NCBI GenBank assembly: GCA_049679965.1
Contig: JBAUGX010000220.1
Coordinates: forward strand, 1-64,000
Source: 2-12-FULL-65-11 sp049679965
GTDB taxonomy: Bacteria > Acidobacteriota > Vicinamibacteria > Vicinamibacterales > CAVVIG01
Reading direction: 5' to 3'
Length of the DNA: 64,000 nt
This document shows, one piece after another, positions 48,683 to 56,948 of this stretch. The position numbers were made by a program, and so were the translations under genes. The stretch's first letter is position 1; each line of letters opens with the position of its first letter. Under the pieces are notes generated by a model. That model searched no databases, was not told the origin of the DNA, and saw only the letters and a list, made by a program, of their open reading frames with translations.

Positions 48683-50436
48683 CCAGGGGCTTTCAAGCCA
48701 AGTTCTTCCTCGCCGCCGTCTCGTCGGCCATTGTCGCGCTCATCGTGGCCGGGACGCTCTTCGCGACGATGATGCGCGGACAGATCGACCAGCAGATCGA
48801 GGCGACGCTCGTCGCCGAGGCCCGGCTGGCGGCAGAGCTGATCGAGCTCGCGCCCTCGCTCTCGACCGTCCCCGATCTTGACGAAGTCGCCGATCGGATT
48901 GGGCAGCGGGTTGGGGCTCGCGTGACCTTGATCGCCGGCGATGGTCGCGTGATGGGCGACTCGTCGGAGCCGCCCGCAGGTGTGGCGGCGATGGACAATC
49001 ACGCCGGGCGACCGGAAGTGGTCGAAGCGCGCGCCTCCGGGCTCGGCCACGCGCGCCGCCACAGCGACACCCTCAAGATCGACATGTTGTACGTGGCCGT
49101 CCCGGTTCGGCACCCGGCGATCGCGTTCGTCCGTGTCGCGCTTCCGCTGACCGATGTCGGTCAACAGCTGCGGCCGGTGCTCACGGTGACCCTCACGTCG
49201 CTCGCGATCGCCTTTATCGGCGCGGCGACCATTGCGTGGCTCTCGTCAGCCAGAATCGGTCAGCGCGTTCGCGGGGTGGCCGACCTCGCCCGCCGCTACC
49301 GGAGCGGCGACCTGACCCCGCCGCGGATCGACTTTGGCGACGATGAGATGGGCGCCGTCGCACGGGCGCTCGACGAGTCGGTGCAGGAAGTCGGGCGCCG
49401 CCTCGCCGAGCAGGCGCGCGACCACGGCCGGATGGAGGCGATTCTCGCCGGCATGGTCGAAGGCGTCATCGTCGTAGATCCGCAGGGGCGGCTCCAGCTC
49501 GCCAACCAGGCCGCGCAGCGGATGCTGAAGCTCGACGCGCTCGCCCTGGGCCGGCCGTATGTGGAGACCATCCGGCACCCGGCGATTGCCGAACTGCTGG
49601 CGGCAGGGCTCTCGGGCCGCACGCCCGACGCCTTGCAGTTCACTCCCCCGCGCGACTCGTCGCGCGCCATCATCGCGAGAGCAGCGCCCGCGTCTCCAGA
49701 CGCGGCGCACGGCGCGGTCGTCGTGATGCACGACATCACAGAGCTCAAGCGCGCCGACCAGATCCGCCGCGACTTCGTCGCCAACGTGTCGCACGAACTG
49801 CGCACGCCACTGACCGCCATACGCGGGTATGTCGAGGCGTTGTCGGATGGGGACGGTGACCCCGAGGAACATCGCCGCTTTCTGGCCATCATCACGCGCC
49901 ACACCGAGCGCATGGAGCGACTGGTCAAGGACCTGCTGCGGCTGGCCCGGCTCGACGCCGGACAGGAAACGCTGGACATCATCGGCTGCGATGCGCGGGC
50001 GCTCGCCCAGGCCGTCATCGCCGATCTCTCGATGGCCCTCGCCGAGCGTCACCAGAGAGTCGAGGTGGCCGTCGCGCCGGATGCCGAGACGGTTCGGGGC
50101 GATCTCGGCAAGCTGCACGACGCGCTGCGGAATCTGGTCGCCAACGCGGTCACCTACGCGCCCGAGCACACCACGATTCGGATCGAGGCCCGCCGAGCTG
50201 ACGGCCGGGTCGCCATTGCCGTCTCGGACGAAGGACCAGGCATTCCCGAGGAAGATCTGCCGAGGGTGTTCGAGAGGTTCTATCGCGTGGACAAGTCGCG
50301 CGCGCGCGATCCCGGAGGCACCGGTCTGGGGCTGGCGATCGTCAAGCACCTGATCGAGCTGCACGGTGGCGATGTGCGCGCTGAGAATCGCGCAGAGGGA
50401 GGAGCGCGTTTTACGTTGACACTCCCGTCGTCTTAA
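48679..50436 (+). CDS. phoR: PhoR-type sensor histidine kinase
   Basis: 585 aa. Membrane segment near the N-terminus (about residues 8-30), a periplasmic domain of about 130 residues, a second membrane segment (about 175-195), HAMP, PAS (about 265-350), the HisKA box NVSHELRTPLTAIRGYV and the ATPase domain (LVANAVTYA, VSDEGPGIP, GGTGLGLAIVKHL). The large periplasmic domain makes it longer than E. coli PhoR (431 aa), a form common in other phyla. It is translationally coupled to phoB. Confidence 0.92.
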   Translation: MTRGFQAKFFLAAVSSAIVALIVAGTLFATMMRGQIDQQIEATLVAEARLAAELIELAPSLSTVPDLDEVADRIGQRVGARVTLIAGDGRVMGDSSEPPAGVAAMDNHAGRPEVVEARASGLGHARRHSDTLKIDMLYVAVPVRHPAIAFVRVALPLTDVGQQLRPVLTVTLTSLAIAFIGAATIAWLSSARIGQRVRGVADLARRYRSGDLTPPRIDFGDDEMGAVARALDESVQEVGRRLAEQARDHGRMEAILAGMVEGVIVVDPQGRLQLANQAAQRMLKLDALALGRPYVETIRHPAIAELLAAGLSGRTPDALQFTPPRDSSRAIIARAAPASPDAAHGAVVVMHDITELKRADQIRRDFVANVSHELRTPLTAIRGYVEALSDGDGDPEEHRRFLAIITRHTERMERLVKDLLRLARLDAGQETLDIIGCDARALAQAVIADLSMALAERHQRVEVAVAPDAETVRGDLGKLHDALRNLVANAVTYAPEHTTIRIEARRADGRVAIAVSDEGPGIPEEDLPRVFERFYRVDKSRARDPGGTGLGLAIVKHLIELHGGDVRAENRAEGGARFTLTLPSS

Positions 50437-50474
50437 CTTTTTAGTTTTGACTTTTTCGTTCTAACTTTTGACTT
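50437..50474. repeat. GACTTTT-type tandem repeat
   Basis: AACTTTTTAGTTTTGACTTT continues as TTCGTTCTAACTTTTGACTT: heptamer-like ACTTTTx units between phoR and the convergent phoU. It resembles the repeat at 39733-39755 and may serve as a T-rich terminator. Confidence 0.5.
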
Positions 50475-51134
50475 CTACGTTCCTCCTGTCTGATGCCTGA
50501 CGTCCTCGCCCTTGACCAGATAAATCACTTCCTCGCAGATGTTCACCGCGTGATCGGCGATGCGCTCGAGCGCGCGCGCCAGCAGGATGAGACTCATGCA
50601 GCGCTTGACCATCTCGGGGTCGTCGGTCCGATCGGTCAAGAGGTCCTTGAACGTCTGCCGGTTCAGCGAGTCCACCTCGTCGTCCAGCTTGACGACCTGC
50701 TCGGCCTTCTGCACATCTTCCTGGTCGAACGCCTGGAGCGCGTCGTGAACCATCTGGCAGGTGATCTCGGTCATCCGCGACAGGTCCTTCAGGGGGCGGG
50801 GCGGGGGATCGGATATGAACATCTCGACGTACTCGCAGTTGTTCACTGCGTGGTCGCCGATACGCTCCAACTCGGTGTTGATCCGCACGACCATCAACAG
50901 GAACCGCAGATCCTTCGCGGTCGGCGTGTAGATGGTGATGAGGCGGATCGCTTCACTGTCGATCTCGATCTGAAACCGGTCCAGTTTTTCCTCGGCGGCC
51001 AGCACTTCCGCGATGATCGCGCGGTCGCGCGTCACGAGCGCACTGGAGGCCCATGCCACCATGCGCTCGGCCAGCGCGGCCATCTCCATCAGGCGGGCCT
51101 TGACGCCCTTCAGTTCCTGCTCAAACTTGATCAT
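50475..51134 (-). CDS. phoU: PhoU phosphate-signalling protein
   Basis: 219 aa of two three-helix bundles with the metal-binding E/D motifs (EKLDRFQIEIDSE, RINTELERIGDHAVN; LARALERIADHAVNICEEV). PhoU links the Pst transporter to PhoR and keeps the Pho regulon off when phosphate is present. Last gene of the pst operon, 12 bases after pstB1. Confidence 0.93.
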   Translation of the reverse strand: MIKFEQELKGVKARLMEMAALAERMVAWASSALVTRDRAIIAEVLAAEEKLDRFQIEIDSEAIRLITIYTPTAKDLRFLLMVVRINTELERIGDHAVNNCEYVEMFISDPPPRPLKDLSRMTEITCQMVHDALQAFDQEDVQKAEQVVKLDDEVDSLNRQTFKDLLTDRTDDPEMVKRCMSLILLARALERIADHAVNICEEVIYLVKGEDVRHQTGGT

Positions 51135-51146
51135 GCCTGCACTCCT

Positions 51147-51938
51147 CTAACCATATCGGCCTTCCACGTACATTTCCGTCTCCTTGTGCGTGGGTTTCAA
51201 GAAGACGTCCACTGTCGGCCCGTGCTCAATCAACTCTCCGAGCAGCATGAAGATGCACTCGTCGCTGATCCGGCGGGCCTGCGCCATGTTGTGGGTCACG
51301 ATCACGATGGTGAAGCGTCCTCGCAGTCCGTCCATCAGCCGCTCGATGGCGGCGGTGCCCTGAGCGTCGAGCGCTGAGCAGGGCTCGTCCATCAGGATGA
51401 CGCTCGGCTTGAGCGGGAGCAGGCGGGCGATACAGAGCTTCTGCTGCTGTTCGAGCGTCAGGTGCGTCGCCTTGTGGTGCAGGATGTCCTTCACGGCGTC
51501 CCACAAGGCGACCTCCGTCAGCGACGACTCCACCAGCTCGTCGAGTTGACGCCGTGTCAGCGCGCGTGCGCCGGCGTGTACCCGAAGCCCGAACACGATG
51601 TTCTCGTAAATGGAGATCGGGAGCGGGTTCGGCCGCTGGAAGACCATGCCCACCGCCTTGCGCAACTCGCCGAGGCTCACGTCCGCGTCGTAGATGTTCT
51701 TGTCCAGTATCCGGACCGTGCCCGTGGTCTTCACGTTGCCGTATCGCTCGTTGAGGCGGTTGAGACTGCGCAGAAATGTCGTCTTGCCGCAGCCCGAGGG
51801 GCCAATCAGGCCGGTGATCAACCCTTCCCGGATCTCGACGGACACGTGCTTGAGCGCCTGGAAGTCTCCGTACCACAGACACAGGTCCTCGGCCGAGATG
51901 GTGTACCGCACCGAAGACGTCGCCTCGGTCCCGCTCAT
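51147..51938 (-). CDS. pstB: PstB1 ATPase with degenerate signature motif
   Basis: 263 aa. Walker A GPSGCGKTT, Q-loop VFQRPNPLP, Walker B VILMDEPCSALD and switch His in VTHNMAQA are all normal for PstB. The signature LSGGQ, however, reads LTLEQ (THLTLEQQQKLCIARLL). ABC dimers need a signature from one subunit to close on the ATP held by the other. The neighbouring PstB2 has a normal signature but lacks the Q-loop and switch residues, so the two appear to complement each other. The ATG overlaps the pstB2 stop (ATGA). Confidence 0.88.
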   Translation of the reverse strand: MSGTEATSSVRYTISAEDLCLWYGDFQALKHVSVEIREGLITGLIGPSGCGKTTFLRSLNRLNERYGNVKTTGTVRILDKNIYDADVSLGELRKAVGMVFQRPNPLPISIYENIVFGLRVHAGARALTRRQLDELVESSLTEVALWDAVKDILHHKATHLTLEQQQKLCIARLLPLKPSVILMDEPCSALDAQGTAAIERLMDGLRGRFTIVIVTHNMAQARRISDECIFMLLGELIEHGPTVDVFLKPTHKETEMYVEGRYG

Positions 51939-52705
51939 CCGAAGTGCCCTCGGACGTAGTCGAACGTCAGACGCTCGGCAGGATGCTCCGAGAACATGTG
52001 CTCGGTGGGGCCCACTTCGATCAGCGTGCCGTCGTTGAGGAACGCGACGCGATCCGCGAGCCGGCGGGCCTGCTGCACCAGGTTGGTCACGAGCACGACG
52101 GTCATCTGCTGCTTGAGCTCGAGGAGCACGTCCTCGATCTTCATGGTCGTGACCGGATCGACGGCGATCGAGAACTCGTCGAGGCACAGAATCTCCGGCC
52201 GGTGCGACAGGGCCCTGGCGATCGTCAGGCGCTGCTGCTGCCCCCCGGAGAGTCGAGTGCCGAGCAGCTGCATGCGGTCCTTGACCTCGTCCCAGAGCGC
52301 CGCGTGCCGGAGACAGGTTTCGACGAGCGCGTCCAAATCGTCCCGGTGGTTGAGACCGGCCATTCGCGGCGCGTACGCCACGTTGTCGTACACCGACAGC
52401 GGGAGGCCGACCGGCAGCGGGAACACCATGCCGATGCGGCGCCGCAGACTGAACACGTTCGCCATCTGGAAGACGTCTTCGCCGCCGACGAGCACCTCTC
52501 CGCTGACCCGCGCGCTCGGCGTGAAGTCGATCGTCCGGTTGATGCACTTGAGCAGGGTCGTCTTGCCGGAATTCGCCGGGCCGATGATCCCGAAGATCTC
52601 GTGGCGCGGCATCTCGAGCGTCACGCTCTTGAGGGCAACTTTCCGGCCGTAGCTCACCGACACGTTTCGAAACTCGATGTGGGGATTCACGGCGCCGGTT
52701 ACCAC
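51935..52705 (-). CDS. PstB2 ATPase with degenerate Q-loop and switch histidine
   Basis: 256 aa, GTG start (52705; a GTG at 52690 is also possible) overlapping the end of pstA. Walker A GPANSGKTT and signature RLSGGQQQRLTIARAL are intact. The Q-loop Gln is replaced by Pro (MVFPLPVGLP), the Walker B/D-loop is LCLDEFSIAVDP instead of LMDEPTSALDP, and the switch His is Asn (LVTNLVQQA). Alone it should hydrolyse ATP poorly, but it supplies the signature that PstB1 lacks. Paralogue of PstB1 by tandem duplication. Confidence 0.87.
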   Translation of the reverse strand: MVTGAVNPHIEFRNVSVSYGRKVALKSVTLEMPRHEIFGIIGPANSGKTTLLKCINRTIDFTPSARVSGEVLVGGEDVFQMANVFSLRRRIGMVFPLPVGLPLSVYDNVAYAPRMAGLNHRDDLDALVETCLRHAALWDEVKDRMQLLGTRLSGGQQQRLTIARALSHRPEILCLDEFSIAVDPVTTMKIEDVLLELKQQMTVVLVTNLVQQARRLADRVAFLNDGTLIEVGPTEHMFSEHPAERLTFDYVRGHFG

Positions 52706-53604
52706 CGCTTGCGAGACCGCAGGTACACGCGAAACCCGATCGAGAGCAGGTTGACGCTGATGACGAGCGCGATGAGGACGACGGCCGTGCCGTACTGCAG
52801 GGCCTCGGACACGCCGGTGACCTGGGTCGAGATGGTGAACAGGTGATACGAGAGGGCCATGCAGCGATCGAAGAGCCCGTAGGGAAGAAACGCCGCGAGT
52901 CCCCGATCCGGCACCGAGACGTAGAACACCGCGCCGGTGAACAGGATCGGGGCCGTTTCGCCAGCCGCCCTGGACACTTGGAGAATGACGCCGGTCAGGA
53001 TGCCGCTGATCGCGTTCGGGAGCACAATCGTGCGGATCGTCTGCCAGCGGCTCGCCCCCATGTTCCAACATGCCTCTCGGAACGACTGCGGGACCGCCGC
53101 CAGGGCCTCCTTGGTGCTCGTGATGATGACCGGCAGCGTCATGACGGCCAGCGTGAGCGAGGCGGCCAGGACGGAGCGGCCGATGCCCGCGAACAGCACG
53201 AAGGCGCCAACGCCAAACAGCGCGTGGACGATGCTCGGCACGCCGGCGAGGTTGACCACCGCGAGGGTGACCAGCCGCGTCCACCAGTTCTCGGCGGCGT
53301 ACTCGTTGAGGTAGACGCCGGCCAGCACGCCGATGGGGGCGGCGACCGCCAGCGAGATGAAGACGAGGTAGAAGGTGCCGACGAGTGGCGCCCAGATCCC
53401 GCCCGACGTCATGTACGTCTGGGGGTTCTGGGTGATGAAGGCCCATGACAGCACGGGCCACGCCTTCACGACCAGGGTGGTCAGGATGGCGATCAAGGGC
53501 AGGACGAGCAGCACCGTGACGCCTCCGAGCAGCGACGCGACCAGCCGCTCGACGAGCACCTTGCGACGCTCCACCGCGCCGGCCGTGAACCGCCCGTTAA
53601 CCAT
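52699..53604 (-). CDS. pstA: PstA phosphate ABC transporter permease
   Basis: 301 aa, six membrane segments. The EAA-loop-like sequence is SFREACWNMGASRWQTIRTIVLPNAISGI. IVHALFGVGAFVLF and GETAPILFTGAVF are usual for PstA. The ATG at 53604 overlaps the pstC stop by eight bases. It pairs with PstC and binds the PstB proteins. Confidence 0.92.
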   Translation of the reverse strand: MVNGRFTAGAVERRKVLVERLVASLLGGVTVLLVLPLIAILTTLVVKAWPVLSWAFITQNPQTYMTSGGIWAPLVGTFYLVFISLAVAAPIGVLAGVYLNEYAAENWWTRLVTLAVVNLAGVPSIVHALFGVGAFVLFAGIGRSVLAASLTLAVMTLPVIITSTKEALAAVPQSFREACWNMGASRWQTIRTIVLPNAISGILTGVILQVSRAAGETAPILFTGAVFYVSVPDRGLAAFLPYGLFDRCMALSYHLFTISTQVTGVSEALQYGTAVVLIALVISVNLLSIGFRVYLRSRKRW

Positions 53605-54505
53605 TCTGCTTTCCGCGCACACCCTTGACCACCAGGTCGGCGGTCAAGTTGACGGCAAACGCCATGAGCATCAGCAGCGTGCCGATGACGAACAGCACGC
53701 GGTAGTGATCGCCGCCCTCCACCGATTCTCCGAGCTCGGCGGCGATCGTGGCCGTCAGCGTGCGGACCGGATCGAGCAGGCTGTGGGGAATCTGGACCGA
53801 GTGGCCGGTGGCCATCAGCACCGCCATGGTCTCGCCGACCGACCGTCCGATGCCGAGCAGGGCTGCCGCGAGAAGGCCGTTTTTGGCCGCCGGCAACAGG
53901 ACCTTGTAGACCACCTGCCAGCGGCTGGCGCCGAGCGCGAGGGCCGCCTCGCGATACGTGTCCGGCACGGCTTTGAGCGCATCCTCGCCGACCGACATGA
54001 TGATCGGGACGCTCATCAGCGCCAGGATGATGCCGCCGTTGAGGATGTTGATGCCGATCGGCGCGCCCGTGAGCGCGATCAAGAGAGGGTTGAGCACCAT
54101 GACGCCAATGAACCCCCAGACGACCGAGGGAATGGCTGCGAGCAGCTCGATAACGATCTTGAGGGTCTCGCGGACGCGCGGATGGCAGAACTCGGACACG
54201 AAGATTGCCGCGCCGAGGCCGGCCGGCACCGAGAGCAGCATCGCCAGAGCGGTGACCGATGCCGTGCCGGCCAGCAGCGCCAGGACGCCGTACTGCGCCT
54301 GGATCCTGGAATCGGGCCGCCAGTTCACGCTCGTGAAGAACTCCCCCAGGTCGAGCGCGCCGAACAACATCGGGGCGCCCTCGCGGAAGACGAAGAAGAA
54401 GATCGCGAAAACGAAGAAGATCGCGCTCCACCCACAGAGGCGGATGATCACCTCCACCAGCGGCTCCGCGAGACGACTCAGGCGGGGAGCTATGGCGTGA
54501 CGCAT
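53597..54505 (-). CDS. pstC: PstC phosphate ABC transporter permease
   Basis: 302 aa, six membrane segments, with the coupling loop DTYREAALALGASRWQVVYKVLLPAAKNGL and IPSVVWGFIGVMVLNPLL. GIGRSVGETMAVLMATGH is the family's signature. A Phe-rich first membrane segment (FFVFAIFFFVF) precedes a periplasmic loop. Start at 54505, 19 bases after pstS. Confidence 0.92.
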   Translation of the reverse strand: MRHAIAPRLSRLAEPLVEVIIRLCGWSAIFFVFAIFFFVFREGAPMLFGALDLGEFFTSVNWRPDSRIQAQYGVLALLAGTASVTALAMLLSVPAGLGAAIFVSEFCHPRVRETLKIVIELLAAIPSVVWGFIGVMVLNPLLIALTGAPIGINILNGGIILALMSVPIIMSVGEDALKAVPDTYREAALALGASRWQVVYKVLLPAAKNGLLAAALLGIGRSVGETMAVLMATGHSVQIPHSLLDPVRTLTATIAAELGESVEGGDHYRVLFVIGTLLMLMAFAVNLTADLVVKGVRGKQNG

Positions 54506-54524
54506 CGCGGCCAGGGCTCGACGG

Positions 54525-55436
54525 CTACTTGTTGACAGCCGGGGCGGGGACGAACCCGATGTCCTTGAGGACCTGCTGGCCCGCTTCGCCGAGCGTCCAG
54601 TCGATGAATTCCTTGGTCGGCCCGGTAGGCGTGCCGCGCGTGTACAGATACAGCGGCCGAGCGATGGGGTAGGTCTTGTCGAGTGCGCTCTCCACGGTCG
54701 GCGCAAATCCCGGCTCGCCTTTCTTCTTCGAGATCTTCAGCGCGCGCACGCCAGGCATGGCATACGCCATCCCGCTGTAGCCGATGGCGCACGGCGTCCG
54801 GGACACCAGTGCCACGACGTCCTTCGAGCCGCTCTGATCGATCGAGCCGAGCCGGAACTCGCGTGTTGTTCCGAGGACCGCCTCGCGAAAATAGACGTAG
54901 GTGCCGGAGTTGTTCTGGCGGCCGACGCGGATGATCTCGTCGCTGGCACACGCCGTGTTCTCGATGCCGGCCTGCGACCATTTGACCAGCTGTCCGCCGT
55001 CACCGTAGATCTCCGCCAACTCTTCGAGTGAGATCGTCTGAACGGGATTGCCCTCATGGACGTACACGGCCAGTGCGTCCAGTCCGACCACGAATCCCCT
55101 GGGCTCCGCGCCAGCGGTCTTCACGACCCGTGCGATCTCTTCCGCCTCCATCTCCCGGCTGGATGCGGCAATGTCGAGGATCCCGTCGATGAGGCCGGCG
55201 ATCCCCACGCCAGATCCTCCGCCTGCGACCTGGATCGAGACGTCCGGCTTCACCTTCCTGTAGTTTTCTGCCCAGGCCTGATCCAGGTTGACCATCGTGT
55301 CCGAGCCCGTGAGCCGAATCACGACGCTGGTGCTCACGGCCGGTCCGGACGTCGTGGCCGGCGGACTCGAGCATGCGATGCCGACCAGCGCGCCGCCGAC
55401 CAGACAGAGAGCGGTGACCGTTCTTACCGTTGACAT
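54525..55436 (-). CDS. pstS: PstS phosphate-binding lipoprotein
   Basis: 303 aa. A lipoprotein signal ends in GALVGIACSS. The phosphate-binding residues are in LTGSDTMVNLDQAWAENY, AGGGSGVGIAGLIDG, SREMEAEE, and RQNNSGTYVYFREAVLG. First gene of the pst operon; AGGAG lies 5 bases upstream of the ATG. A Pho-box-like repeat is at 55481-55501. In the PstS family, the Gly-Ser-Gly loop and Arg-Ser/Thr pairs bind the phosphate oxygens. Confidence 0.92.
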   Translation of the reverse strand: MSTVRTVTALCLVGGALVGIACSSPPATTSGPAVSTSVVIRLTGSDTMVNLDQAWAENYRKVKPDVSIQVAGGGSGVGIAGLIDGILDIAASSREMEAEEIARVVKTAGAEPRGFVVGLDALAVYVHEGNPVQTISLEELAEIYGDGGQLVKWSQAGIENTACASDEIIRVGRQNNSGTYVYFREAVLGTTREFRLGSIDQSGSKDVVALVSRTPCAIGYSGMAYAMPGVRALKISKKKGEPGFAPTVESALDKTYPIARPLYLYTRGTPTGPTKEFIDWTLGEAGQQVLKDIGFVPAPAVNK

Positions 55437-55480
55437 GCGTTCTCCTCGCGGGGAATCAGATGGAATGATCCGGGGCGGGA

Positions 55481-55501
55481 TTGTAACAGATTCGTTTACA
55501 C
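55481..55501 (-). promoter_or_regulatory. Pho-box-like direct repeat before pstS
   Basis: On the minus strand GTGTAAACGAATCTGTTAC contains two TGT(A/T)A units, 12 bases apart, about 50 bases upstream of the pstS start. The E. coli Pho box is two CTGTCAT units 11 bases apart, so the match is loose. Position suits PhoB control. Confidence 0.35.
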
Positions 55502-55530
55502 CTCGCCCCGATGTACCATTTTCCTGCCAC

Positions 55531-56811
55531 ATGGCCATTAACAACGAAGTCCTCGCGCTTATCCTCGGCGGCGGCCGGGGCACGCGTCTCTTTCCACTGA
55601 CCCAGCACCGATCGAAGCCAGCGGTGCCGATCGGCGGCAAATACCGGTTGATCGACATCCCGATCTCCAATTGCCTGCACGCCGACATCCGGCGCATTTT
55701 CGTGTTGACGCAGTTCAACTCGGCATCGCTCAACCGGCACATCTCGCAGACCTATCGGCTGGACCTCTTCAGCACCGGCTCGGTCGAAATCCTGGCCGCC
55801 GAACAGACGCCGGACAACCCACACTGGTTCCAGGGCACGGCCGACGCCGTGCGCCAGGCGACCCGGCACTTCGCGCGCCACGGCGCCGACTACTACCTCA
55901 TCATGGCTGGCGATCAGCTGTACCGGATGAATTTCAACGACCTGATCGATGCCCACATCGATCGCCGCGCCGACGTGACCGTCGCGGCGTGCCCGGTCAC
56001 CGTCCAGGATGCGTCAACCATGGGCATCTTCCGATTCGACCGCACCGGGCACATTGTCGCGTTCGAGGAAAAGCCGTCGCCCGCGCGGCTCGAGGAGATC
56101 GGCCAGAGCATTCCGCCGCACTCGACGCTGGCCGGTCACACACCGGGCAAGCCGTTTGTGGCCTCGATGGGGATCTACGTGTTTTCCCGCGATGTACTCT
56201 TCGACGCACTCGAGCGGGAGAGCTATAAAGATTTCGGCCGTGAAGTGATTCCTGCGGCGCTGGGGCAGTACCGGGTCGAGTCGCATCTGTTTCGCGGTTA
56301 TTGGGCGGACGTGGGAACCGTGGCTTCGTTCTACCAGGCCAACATCGGGCTTACCGCGGCGAATGCACCGTTCACGTTCTACGATTCGCGCTGCCCCATC
56401 TACACGCACGCGCGCTTCCTGCCGGGATCCCGCCTGAGCGACTGCACCGTGCGCAACACGGTCATCGCCGAAGGCTCGTTCCTCGAGCGCTGCACGATCG
56501 AAGATTCCATCGTGGGCATCCGCGCGGCCATCCAGCCCGGCACCTCCGTCCGGCGATCGGTGTTGCTCGGCGCCGATTACTACGAACTGGACGACATCGC
56601 GCCGGCCCAGGGCGACAGACCGCCGCTCGGCATCGGACGAAACGTCGTCCTGGATGGCGTCATCGTCGACAAGAACGCCCGCATTGGCGACGACGTCCGG
56701 CTGGTGAACGAGGCTGGCGTCCAGGAGGCCGATGGCGATGGCTACTACATTCGAGACGGCGTCATCATCGTGCCCAAGGACGGGGTGATACGGGCGGGGA
56801 CCAGGGTCTAG
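55531..56811 (+). CDS. glgC: Glucose-1-phosphate adenylyltransferase (GlgC)
   Basis: 426 aa. Makes ADP-glucose for glycogen. The N-terminal nucleotide-binding motif is LILGGGRGTRLFPLT, followed by RSKPAVPIGGKYRLIDIPISN, the active-site WFQGTADAVRQ and YLIMAGDQLYRM. The C-terminal left-handed beta-helix holds NTVIAEGSF and the repeats of the allosteric domain. The start at 55531 is chosen over upstream frames that overlap pstS on the other strand. Confidence 0.93.
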   Translation: MAINNEVLALILGGGRGTRLFPLTQHRSKPAVPIGGKYRLIDIPISNCLHADIRRIFVLTQFNSASLNRHISQTYRLDLFSTGSVEILAAEQTPDNPHWFQGTADAVRQATRHFARHGADYYLIMAGDQLYRMNFNDLIDAHIDRRADVTVAACPVTVQDASTMGIFRFDRTGHIVAFEEKPSPARLEEIGQSIPPHSTLAGHTPGKPFVASMGIYVFSRDVLFDALERESYKDFGREVIPAALGQYRVESHLFRGYWADVGTVASFYQANIGLTAANAPFTFYDSRCPIYTHARFLPGSRLSDCTVRNTVIAEGSFLERCTIEDSIVGIRAAIQPGTSVRRSVLLGADYYELDDIAPAQGDRPPLGIGRNVVLDGVIVDKNARIGDDVRLVNEAGVQEADGDGYYIRDGVIIVPKDGVIRAGTRV

Positions 56812-56948
56812 CCCCCAGCCCCAATTTGGCCGCAGCGGCGTGTCACGCCGAGGATCCCTATTTGTAACGCGGTCGTCGCATCGCAGACACGGTGGCGTCG
56901 CGGCGTCCTCCTAGACTGGCTCGGTTCCACTTCAAGGAGGATTGCTGC

